Shown here: in pieces, positions 1 to 7,407 of the stretch
Numbering within the stretch: the first letter of the stretch is position 1
Layout: every line of letters starts with the position of its first letter
Assembly: GCF_030068605.1 (NCBI RefSeq)
Contig: NZ_JASJOU010000023.1
Coordinates: 1 to 64,000, forward strand
DNA: 64,000 nt
DNA from: Xanthocytophaga agilis
GTDB taxonomy: Bacteria > Bacteroidota > Bacteroidia > Cytophagales > 172606-1
Direction: 5' to 3'
Notes under the pieces: generated by a model
What the model saw: only the letters and a program-made list of their open reading frames with translations
Databases searched by the model: none
Told to the model about the DNA's origin: nothing
Translations under genes and position numbers: made by a program

Positions 1-1
1 A

Positions 2-121
2 TTTTCAAGTTTAAGACAAGTCAGAGTGCTATCTGAACAATGGCGGTTGGAATACAACACCTTGCGTCCCCATCAAAGTTTAGGGTTTGTAGCTCCTGTT
101 GAGTTTGCCAATGCCAGCTAG
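2..121 (+). CDS. IS3-family transposase, C-terminal end (cut by window edge)
   Basis: The first 39 codons read in frame to a TAG stop and give a tail containing WRLEYNTLRPHQSLGF. This is the characteristic end of the integrase core (DDE) domain in IS3-family OrfB transposases. Only the C-terminal end lies in the window, so it is not possible to say whether the element is intact. No clear terminal inverted repeat was identified just downstream. The AT-rich, repeat-bearing DNA that follows is consistent with an insertion site. Confidence 0.75.
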   Translation, partial: FSSLRQVRVLSEQWRLEYNTLRPHQSLGFVAPVEFANAS

Positions 122-210
122 GCTCTACTTATGACTGGCTCACTTTATAGGGAAGCTTACAAAAGGCTGTGCTCTGTTTTGGGATTTCCTGTAAACGCAT
201 AGTTCATAGC

Positions 211-245
211 AACGGTCTCATCTGTAAAGGTGAGACCGTTTTTCT
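211..245 (+). terminator. Terminator downstream of the IS3 transposase
   Basis: A perfect hairpin with arms AACGGTCTCA and TGAGACCGTT and a 10-nt loop is followed directly by a T-run. It sits about 90 bases after the transposase stop and would end its transcript. Confidence 0.75.
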
Positions 246-520
246 GATAAGTAAAGTGATTACGTGGCATTTATAATTGGGTTTTACTTTTAAGAATAAC
301 TCCAATCATTTTTTAATTTAAGTATAAGTCAAAGCATATTTTATTTTTGATCGGACTTCCGTTCATTTTCTATACTGTGCATAGTTCAACGCTCCATCAT
401 TGAACTGCAACAAATAATACACAGATCAATGATGAATATGGGTAAATTAGGACAAAGAATATAGCTACCTAAGATATATTTGAAGGAATAATTGTACTTT
501 TCATATATCACCCGTTTTAC

Positions 521-730
521 TTTTTAGCTTTTTCCTTATTTTACTAAGCTAAAAAATGAGCTAAAAAAAAGTCGATTTTTTAGCTCATTTTTTAGCTCGC
601 TTTTAGACTAGCTTTTCTCAACAAATAACATAGATCTCTATAAAACAATAACTTACCACAGAAAAATCGACTCAGTTTTTAGCTTATCTTTTGGATCTTT
701 TTAGCTTATTTTAAAATTTTTGTTTTTTAG
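521..730. repeat. Cluster of TTTTTAGCT motifs in both orientations
   Basis: Within about 210 bases the core TTTTTAGCT, or its complement AGCTAAAAA, occurs at least seven times, with near copies such as TTTTTTAGTTC. Two copies are followed by TTATYTT. The motif makes up both arms of the inverted repeat at 547-597 and a near copy forms the outer arm of the palindrome at 721-778. No gene is seen here. It could be a protein-binding array or a remnant of palindromic elements; function unknown. Confidence 0.6.
547..597. repeat. Perfect 22-bp-arm inverted repeat
   Basis: The arms at 547-568 and 576-597 are exact reverse complements, separated by 7 bases (AAGTCGA). Each arm contains two AGCTAAAAAA units. 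No transcript-ending context is obvious, since it is followed by TCGC rather than a T-run. It is more likely a structural or mobile-element-related palindrome than a plain terminator. Confidence 0.8.
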
Positions 731-778
731 TTCATGTGTTCCCTCCCTATAGGGAGGGAACACATGAACTAAAAAACA
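721..778. repeat. 58-bp perfect palindrome without loop
   Basis: Bases 721-749 and 750-778 are exact reverse complements with no spacer; the centre is CCCTA|TAGGG. The core is GC-rich (CCCTCCCTATAGGGAGGG) and the ends are AT-rich. Long perfect palindromes without a spacer can extrude as cruciforms and are normally lost during replication, so its presence is notable. It could also act as a bidirectional terminator, because each arm ends in a run of A or T. Confidence 0.85.
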
Positions 779-960
779 TATCAGGGTATATTAATAAGAT
801 AATAGGTAATTACTTTCTGGTTCCCATTGATACATATCAAATATTAGCTATCAGTTATTTATTTTGCACCTATAATTTCCAGAATAAACACTTTAGAATC
901 CTGTTGGCAGGTGATGTAATTGCAGAAATTCTTCAGGAAGAAAATAAGAGATATTTCTCA

Positions 961-1001
961 ACAATAAAGCCTGCGTTCTCTAAAAACGCAGGCTTTATTG
1001 T
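961..1001. terminator. Bidirectional terminator downstream of polA
   Basis: Perfect 17-bp arms (961-977 and 985-1001) with a 7-base loop. The outer part is A/T-rich on both sides, so either strand gives a U-tract. It lies 37 bases after the polA stop codon and should end that minus-strand transcript. Confidence 0.85.
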
Positions 1002-1037
1002 TTAATATACTTACATATTTCAGGATAATGTTATTTT

Positions 1038-3869
1038 TTAATGTGCCTCCAGCCAGCTAATACCTGTACCTATGCCTATTTCCATTGGTACCGATAATGG
1101 CAATGCATTTTTCATCAAATCTTCAATAGAAGGTGTAACAACGGCTAACTCCTCTTTGTGTGCATCAAAGACCAATTCGTCATGCACCTGAAGAATCATC
1201 CGGGTACGTAACTTTTCTTTTTTAAGAAACTCATGTATCCGAATCATAGCCAGTTTAATAATATCAGCCGCAGTACCCTGAAGCGGAGCATTTACAGCAT
1301 TACGTTCCGCAAAGCCTCTGTCTGTCTGATTCATCGAGTTAATATCCCGTAAATATCTTCTGCGTCCTAATAATGTCTCTACATACCCTTTGTCCTGAGC
1401 TTTGATAATAGAATCATCAATAAACTTCTTTATCAATGGAAACTCCTGAAAATAGGAATCAATTATTTCTGCTGCTTCTCTACGTGGAATATTCAGTCGC
1501 TGAGACAGACCAAAGGCAGAAATACCATAGATAATACCAAAGTTTATTGTTTTAGCTTTTCGACGCATCTCCGCATTAACTTCCTCTAATGGCACCTTAA
1601 ATACTTTACTGGCAGTAGATGCATGAATGTCTCTGCCATTCTTAAATGCATCCATCATAGTAGGGTCGCCACTGAATTCAGCCATCAAACGTAATTCGAT
1701 CTGGGAATAATCAGCAGACAGGATCACATGGTCACTATCAACGGGTACAAAGGCTTTGCGAATCTCTCGTCCCCGTTCTGTACGAATAGGAATATTCTGC
1801 AGGTTCGGATTGGTAGAACTTAACCGTCCAGTAGCTGTAACAGCTTGATTAAAGGACGTGTGAATACGTCCATCCCGGGGGCTAATCAATAAAGGCAACG
1901 CATCAATGTAAGTAGACTTTAATTTCTGAAGCTCCCGGTAATCCAGAATATGACGAATGATGTCATGATTGGGTTCCAGCTTGGACAAAACCTCTTCGCC
2001 TGTAGCATATTGGCCTGTTTTGGTTTTCTTTGCACCCGGATCAAGCTTTAATTTATCAAAGAGGACTTCTCCTAATTGCTTAGGGGAATTAATATTCAAT
2101 GTCTGTCCAGCCAGAGCATAAATCTTCTCTTCCAAACCCTTCAAATCTCCTTCCAGTGATAAGGACAGTTCCTTTAGTGCAGTTTCATCTATGCGTACGC
2201 CTGCTTGTTCTATATCGGCTAGTACAGGGACCAAAGGCATCTCAACATCCCAAAACAATTTCTCTAACTGGTCTGTTTTTAACCTTTTGTGAAAGATATC
2301 ATATAACTGGAATGTCACGTCGGCATCTTCTCCTGCATACTCCGCTACTTTTTCAATTTCTACATCTCGCATAGTCAACTGATTTTTCCCTTTCTTTCCT
2401 ATCAATGTTTCAATAGAAACCGGAGAGTAATTCAGGTAATTTTCAGCCAGATAGTCCATATTGTGGCGTCCTTCTGGTTCAGACAGATAATGAGCCAGCA
2501 TAGTATCAAACAGTTGTCCTTTTACTTCAATCCCATAGTTTTTCAGAATAATCAGATCATATTTAATGTTTTGACCAATTTTCTGAATAGCAGGATTTTC
2601 AAATACCTCTCTGAATTCCTCCAATATTTTCTGTGCTTCTGCCTGGTCGGCAGGAAAGGGCACATAATAAGCTTCACCAGCATAGTAGCTGAATGAAAGG
2701 CCTACCAATTCTCCCTGGGTAGCATCAATACTGGTTGTTTCCGAATCAAAACAAAAGACCTCCTGGTTATTCAAATGTTTGATTAGAGATTGACGTAGTT
2801 GAGGCGTATTGATAACATGATACTGATGCAATGTATCTGCAATAGATTTTCTACCTCCTGTATAATCTAAAAATGGAGGCAACTCTCCTTCTCCCCCAAC
2901 CGGTGCAGGCGCGCCAAACAAATCCATCTGGCTACTGTCTGCTGGTTTCTTCGCTTTGGCTACAGGCTTAGTTGCTGTTACCGCAGTGGCTCCCTCTTCT
3001 CCAAATAATTTTTTCCGGATAGTTCTGAATTCCAGTTCATCCAGCAAACGAATTAGTTCTTCTTTATTTGACTCCTGACACCGAAATGTCTCTTCATCAA
3101 ATTCTACAGGTACATTAATATCAATAACCGCCAACTGCCTTGATAATCGCGCCTGATCTGCATATTGTTTTACCAAATCCTGCTGTTTCCCTTTTAGTTT
3201 GTCAGCATTGGCAATCAGATTCTCAATAGTGCCATACTCAGCTATTAGCTTCTGGGCAGTTTTTTCTCCAAATCCCGGAATGCCCGGAATATTATCCACG
3301 GCATCACCTTGCAGACCCAACATCTCTACTACCTGATCTATACGTTCTACTCCCCAGCGATTCAACACTTCCGGAATTCCCCATATCTCACTGGCATTTC
3401 CCATAAAAGCAGGTTTATACAGAAAGATATGCTCTTCTACTAACTGACCATAATCTTTATCAGGAGTCATCATATATACATCAAATCCATGTTGGGCAGC
3501 TCGTTTGGCAATTGTACCAATGATATCATCTGCTTCAAAACCTTCCTTTACCAACACTGGAATATTCATAGCTTGTAATAACTGCTTGGTGTAAGGTATA
3601 GCAACTGTGATGTCTTCAGGCTGCGCCTGGCGTTGTGCCTTATATGCTTCAAATGCCTCATGACGAAAAGTTGGTGCAGCCGTATCGTAAGCAACAGCAA
3701 TATGAGTAGGCTTTTCTTTTTTCAGTACTTCCAGTAAGGTATTGGTAAAACCGAAAACAGCCCCTGTATTTAAACCTTTGGATGTAATCCTTGGAGTCTT
3801 ACCGAGCGCAAAATGTGCACGGTATATTAATGCCATGGCATCAAGTAAAAATAATTTTTTCTGAGACAT
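1038..3869 (-). CDS. polA: DNA polymerase I
   Basis: At 943 residues this matches full-length family A DNA polymerase I, the enzyme for Okazaki-fragment processing and repair synthesis. The N-terminal third is the 5'-3' exonuclease, with the DAMALIYRAHFA start. The middle is a 3'-5' exonuclease whose catalytic DSE (D375, E377) is present, followed by a GQNIKYD motif and YAGEDAD, so proofreading appears intact. The C-terminal part is the polymerase: motif A DYSQIELR (D720), motif B with KTINFGIIYG, and motif C QVHDELVFD (D897). A charged linker at about 300-340 joins the exonuclease domains. ATG start; transcribed alone and ended by the hairpin at 961-1001. A TAACTTTG at 3998-4005 (complement) may be its -7 element, but no matching -33 box is seen. 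Confidence 0.98.
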   Translation of the reverse strand: MSQKKLFLLDAMALIYRAHFALGKTPRITSKGLNTGAVFGFTNTLLEVLKKEKPTHIAVAYDTAAPTFRHEAFEAYKAQRQAQPEDITVAIPYTKQLLQAMNIPVLVKEGFEADDIIGTIAKRAAQHGFDVYMMTPDKDYGQLVEEHIFLYKPAFMGNASEIWGIPEVLNRWGVERIDQVVEMLGLQGDAVDNIPGIPGFGEKTAQKLIAEYGTIENLIANADKLKGKQQDLVKQYADQARLSRQLAVIDINVPVEFDEETFRCQESNKEELIRLLDELEFRTIRKKLFGEEGATAVTATKPVAKAKKPADSSQMDLFGAPAPVGGEGELPPFLDYTGGRKSIADTLHQYHVINTPQLRQSLIKHLNNQEVFCFDSETTSIDATQGELVGLSFSYYAGEAYYVPFPADQAEAQKILEEFREVFENPAIQKIGQNIKYDLIILKNYGIEVKGQLFDTMLAHYLSEPEGRHNMDYLAENYLNYSPVSIETLIGKKGKNQLTMRDVEIEKVAEYAGEDADVTFQLYDIFHKRLKTDQLEKLFWDVEMPLVPVLADIEQAGVRIDETALKELSLSLEGDLKGLEEKIYALAGQTLNINSPKQLGEVLFDKLKLDPGAKKTKTGQYATGEEVLSKLEPNHDIIRHILDYRELQKLKSTYIDALPLLISPRDGRIHTSFNQAVTATGRLSSTNPNLQNIPIRTERGREIRKAFVPVDSDHVILSADYSQIELRLMAEFSGDPTMMDAFKNGRDIHASTASKVFKVPLEEVNAEMRRKAKTINFGIIYGISAFGLSQRLNIPRREAAEIIDSYFQEFPLIKKFIDDSIIKAQDKGYVETLLGRRRYLRDINSMNQTDRGFAERNAVNAPLQGTAADIIKLAMIRIHEFLKKEKLRTRMILQVHDELVFDAHKEELAVVTPSIEDLMKNALPLSVPMEIGIGTGISWLEAH

Positions 3870-4036
3870 GAAAAATGTAGGTTCTAAGTTTGACGTCTGG
3901 AAGCCTAAAAATTACCTAAAAGCAGTTTTATTATCTCAACCTTTCCTGCTTTCAGAGCTGAGGCTCTAAACTTTTGGCTTTATAAGATGTAATTTGCCAA
4001 AGTTAGCCGTTATATTCATTTCAGACTTCATATTTT

Positions 4037-4888
4037 TTGTTTTCCTTGAAAAGTGTAATTACCATTTATGAAAAGATAAGTGTTCTTAGCCTGGACGTAG
4101 TAGCAGGGGCAGTTTGCTGTAGTGCTATGTTTGCCAGGCAAATGCATATTAAGGTGTTCTGGTATCAGTATTTTGTACTGGGCTGTAGTGTATGGCTGAT
4201 CTATACAATCGATCATCTTCTGGATGCCTTTCGTAATCCTACACTTATAAGTCCAAGACATCGTTTTCATAAGAAATATCAAAAAACGCTTTGTATACTA
4301 TCAGTATTAGTATGCGTTATTACCACATGGCTTGCATTCACCAAACTACCTATAGCTGTCATCTGGTTTGGAATGGCTTTAGGGGCATCGATGCTTGTAT
4401 ATTTAGCACTTACACACTTTTTCTCTTTTTCATTCTTTTTTAAAGAAGGTTTGGTAGCCTTTCTCTATACGCTAGGGGTATGGGGCAGTGTTGCAGTGCA
4501 AACTTTACACATTCAACAAACTCACTTGTTTTCAGGATGTATCTTTGGAATGATCATACTGCAACAAGCCATGCTACTGGCCTGGTACGAATCAGAAGAA
4601 GATACTCAACAAGAGATGCTTTCACTTATGCAACGCCAAAATGCAGCCCATCTTCATCTTTTTCTAAAAGCACTGATTATTCTGGCATTGGGAGCTACCA
4701 TAGGGTGTTTGCTTCTACTTAATAATACATCATTGGACCAAAAGGTCTGGTTAACCTTACTGATTATTGCCTCTCTGTTATCTGTAATCACTTTTTTTTC
4801 TGGTCTTTTCCGGGAAGCTTACAGCTATCGGTTTTTGAGTGATGGTATCCTGCTTCTGCCTATTTGGATGATTGTGGATACATTTTAG
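4037..4888 (+). CDS. UbiA-like multi-pass membrane protein
   Basis: About 283 residues with seven or eight hydrophobic segments and little soluble sequence. An early IDHLLDAFRN segment resembles the Asp-rich prenyl-diphosphate-binding motif of UbiA prenyltransferases, and a late SDGILLLP could be the second Asp region. The resemblance is partial: the classic NDxxDxxxD spacing is not met. No ATG lies between the upstream in-frame stop (4004) and the TTG at 4037. The next in-frame ATG is 30 codons in and would remove part of the first membrane segment, so TTG is used. It is divergent from polA. The function is not established; it could instead be an uncharacterised membrane protein. Confidence 0.6.
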   Translation: MFSLKSVITIYEKISVLSLDVVAGAVCCSAMFARQMHIKVFWYQYFVLGCSVWLIYTIDHLLDAFRNPTLISPRHRFHKKYQKTLCILSVLVCVITTWLAFTKLPIAVIWFGMALGASMLVYLALTHFFSFSFFFKEGLVAFLYTLGVWGSVAVQTLHIQQTHLFSGCIFGMIILQQAMLLAWYESEEDTQQEMLSLMQRQNAAHLHLFLKALIILALGATIGCLLLLNNTSLDQKVWLTLLIIASLLSVITFFSGLFREAYSYRFLSDGILLLPIWMIVDTF

Positions 4889-5054
4889 AATCAAAAGCAA
4901 AAATCTTCTGTCAGAAGTTAGTAGCATTACCATTACGTACTGTATTTTTGCGTATTGAAGCAGGTAGTTTCAGATTGTTTTGTTGTCTTCAAAACATTGC
5001 AAAGGATACCTGTTATCCAAACTACATCCTATATCTAAACCAACTATACAACCG

Positions 5055-5618
5055 ATGAAGTATCTGTTATGTATGCTCATAGCTCTTGGGAGCCTGATAG
5101 CTTGTTCACCCTTAAAACACAATTTGTCTCAGACCCCAACTTCTGATAAAGAAAATTCAACAGCAGTAACCTCTACTTCTGTTGTGCAGGAACAACCCGC
5201 ACAAGCTCAGACTTCTATTCCAGAAGATAAAGCAAAAGAAGATACTACTCCCATATTCAGTGCGACTGATATTCTGAAAAAAACTCAAAAGGCTGTAAAT
5301 ACCCAACCTGAGGGATTGGCTAGTTCCAATCGCAAAGCTCTTGCTGAGACATTGCGTAAGCCAATGGGTCTATCCAAACTTGTACTAAAAGCAGCTGAAA
5401 AGAAAATTGCCAAAGAGATTAAGAAAAGACGTCCTGCGCAACAAGACGGGACTATTCTTGGATTGAGACCTATATTGTTCTTTTCATTGGTAGCTGTAGC
5501 TGTAGGTATTATCTTATTATTCGTTGCAGGTAAATCTCAGTTCTTCTCTATTTTAACTATGCTACTCCTAATAGGTGGACTTTTGATGTCATTAGCAGCC
5601 TTCCTGGATATTATTTAA
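5055..5618 (+). CDS. Lipoprotein with C-terminal membrane segments
   Basis: The start at 5055 gives an n-region MKYLL, a hydrophobic stretch and a lipobox LIAC with Cys17. The longer reading from 4980 would bury this signal, so 5055 is preferred. Residues 20-120 are Thr/Gln/Lys-rich and look disordered. Residues 130-187 hold two hydrophobic helices (around ILFFSLVAVAVGIILLF and ILTMLLLIGGLLMSL), so the protein is tethered by lipid and probably also spans a membrane. No family is recognised. It sits 25 bases before nuoA and may be co-transcribed with it. TATTTTTG at 4943-4950 may be a -7 element. Confidence 0.65.
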   Translation: MKYLLCMLIALGSLIACSPLKHNLSQTPTSDKENSTAVTSTSVVQEQPAQAQTSIPEDKAKEDTTPIFSATDILKKTQKAVNTQPEGLASSNRKALAETLRKPMGLSKLVLKAAEKKIAKEIKKRRPAQQDGTILGLRPILFFSLVAVAVGIILLFVAGKSQFFSILTMLLLIGGLLMSLAAFLDII

Positions 5619-5643
5619 GTAAAACTGATAACAGATATTGACT

Positions 5644-6144
5644 ATGTCACAGATTTCTGAATTTGGAACCATTCTTCTCTTTATTATTGGAGCCATTGCA
5701 TTCTTCCTGATTGCGATGTTTTCGGCCAGACTTCTTCGTCCTGACCGACCCAATTCTGAGAAACTCTCTACCTATGAATCCGGAGAAGAGCCGATTGGCG
5801 ATGCATGGGGAAGGTTTAACGTTCAGTTTTATATTGTAGCCTTGGTCTTTATTCTGTTTGATGTAGAGATTGTGTTTCTATTTCCCTGGGCAGTAGTATT
5901 CGGAGATGTCAATCTCAACTCTGCCACACAAGGGTTATGGAGTTGGTTTACATTGATAGAAATGTTCATATTTGTAGCTATTCTGTCACTGGGACTTGCT
6001 TATGCCTGGGTGAAAGGTTATCTTGATTGGGTTAAGCCCAAACCTGAACCCATTGACTTTGAGTCCAAAGTGCCTGCTTCTCTCTATGAACAAGTAAATG
6101 AAAAATATGCAGTAAGAAAAGATGTAAACAAAACTGTGCAATAA
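5644..6144 (+). CDS. nuoA: NADH-quinone oxidoreductase subunit A
   Basis: NuoA is a small membrane subunit of respiratory complex I, near the quinone site. The protein (167 residues from ATG 5644; a TTG six bases upstream is also open) has the expected three membrane helices. It has the family hallmarks YESGEEPIG and FDVEIVFLFPWA in the loop and second helix. The C-terminus carries about 40 extra polar residues beyond the usual end. The next gene is not nuoB and no other complex I gene is in the window, so this nuoA is detached from the usual nuo operon. A hairpin terminator follows at 6191-6226. Confidence 0.93.
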   Translation: MSQISEFGTILLFIIGAIAFFLIAMFSARLLRPDRPNSEKLSTYESGEEPIGDAWGRFNVQFYIVALVFILFDVEIVFLFPWAVVFGDVNLNSATQGLWSWFTLIEMFIFVAILSLGLAYAWVKGYLDWVKPKPEPIDFESKVPASLYEQVNEKYAVRKDVNKTVQ

Positions 6145-6190
6145 TTTCTACACGAGTTATTTCCAAAGATTGAATTTCTCTCCCCAATGC

Positions 6191-6226
6191 GCCCATATAT
6201 ATAAAAATTATATATGGGTTTTTCTT
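6191..6226 (+). terminator. Terminator after nuoA
   Basis: An AT-rich stem CCCATATATA/TATATATGGG with a short A-rich loop is followed by TTTTTCTTT, 47 bases after the nuoA stop. Confidence 0.75.
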
Positions 6227-6367
6227 TGCCCATAAAGAAAAACTTAAATTATGTTAAAATGGCATTGAAATAGTATCTACTTCCCAAACAATACCTACTT
6301 TCGTAAACCATTTATCAATAGTTATTCATCTTACCACTCATTGCCCAACAGGAGGAGGCTCATATAT

Positions 6368-7159
6368 ATGAAAAAGCAACTATTTTTTCTCCTACTTTAT
6401 CTAGGATTAATGAGTGGAGGAATCTGTACTATTCAGGCACAAGTATCCCGCTTCTCTCCAGGAGGAGTGCTGGTACAAGGGTTCACCTTACAGAGAGATA
6501 GCATGACTGTTGCCCCCTATGTAACTATCGTCAATAAACGGAGTCAGTTTGGGACTATTAGTGCAGATAATGGGTACTTTTCTATTTTCGCACAGAGAGG
6601 TGATACACTTGAATTTTCTGCTGTAAACCTTCAAACGGCCATTTATGTGCTTCCTGCCTACTATGCAGCCGATAGAGTAGCTGTACGGGCAGTTATGAAT
6701 TCAAAGACCTACCAGCTAAATGAGGTAGTAGTTCGCCCTTATACAGAAAAACAATTTAAAAAAGATTTTCTGGCCTTACAACTTCCAGATGAACAACCAG
6801 AGCTTCAATTACCTGCTATTCCACGTCTGGCTACGCCGTCTTCTGTAGCACAGAGTGGTGCAGGAGTTGGGGTTGTCTTTTCAGGCCCTTTAACAGCCCT
6901 CTATAACAGTTTCAGCAGAGAAGCTAAATCCAGAAAAAAGCTGGCTAAGATGATGGCAGAAGATAAACGCAAAAAAATGTATGAAGCAAAAGTCAATCCT
7001 TTTTTTGTGGGCAAAATCACAGGATTATCAGGAGCAGACCTGGATGAATTTATGAAATATTGCACACTTTCTGAAGAATTTGTTATCGAAGCCAACGAAT
7101 ATGATGTAGCCATGGCCTTACAGGAATGTTTAAAAAACTTCAAGGCTGAAAGAAACTAG
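6368..7159 (+). CDS. Secreted carboxypeptidase-regulatory-like domain protein
   Basis: The ATG at 6368 is preceded by GGAGGAGG (6351-6358), an unusually strong Shine-Dalgarno for this genome, and gives a clean signal peptide ending near TIQAQ. Residues about 35-125 resemble the beta-sandwich CarboxypepD_reg-like domain common in Bacteroidota exported proteins: a VQG start, APYVTIVNKR, a G-x-I-S-x-D-N-G-Y-F-like turn, then LNEVVV, as at the plug start of TonB-dependent receptors. No barrel follows. The rest (130-263) is a linker and a helical, Lys-rich tail. Probably periplasmic or surface-associated; partner unknown. Flanked by terminators on both sides, so monocistronic. Confidence 0.75.
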   Translation: MKKQLFFLLLYLGLMSGGICTIQAQVSRFSPGGVLVQGFTLQRDSMTVAPYVTIVNKRSQFGTISADNGYFSIFAQRGDTLEFSAVNLQTAIYVLPAYYAADRVAVRAVMNSKTYQLNEVVVRPYTEKQFKKDFLALQLPDEQPELQLPAIPRLATPSSVAQSGAGVGVVFSGPLTALYNSFSREAKSRKKLAKMMAEDKRKKMYEAKVNPFFVGKITGLSGADLDEFMKYCTLSEEFVIEANEYDVAMALQECLKNFKAERN

Positions 7160-7191
7160 ATCAAACAGTCCTATACATAGTTTTTTGAAAT

Positions 7192-7227
7192 AAAAAGGGA
7201 TAAGGTTTGTATACTTATCCCTTTTTT
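7192..7227 (+). terminator. Terminator after the carboxypeptidase-like gene
   Basis: Stem AAAAAGGGATAAG/CTTATCCCTTTTT with a 9-base loop, followed by TTG. It is near-symmetrical, so may also work on the other strand. Confidence 0.8.
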
Positions 7228-7407
7228 GTTAGTTGCGGACCAAAACATTTTTACATGTTTTTTTGAAAATTCTATACAAAGCTTTTTTCTTTAGGTTCAG
7301 TTTTTTCAACTGGTATGCTTAGTATTTTTTAGAGCACTTAACTCCAGATAAAGTCTTTAACTAAAGAACTACCAATTCTTAAAATTTCAAAAATCTCCTG
7401 AATACTT

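Noticed and set aside
736-1005. 89-codon frame starting inside the 58-bp palindrome
   Set aside because: Its first 14 codons lie in the palindrome and its end in the polA terminator, so it is spanned by two structural elements. No domain, signal or promoter.
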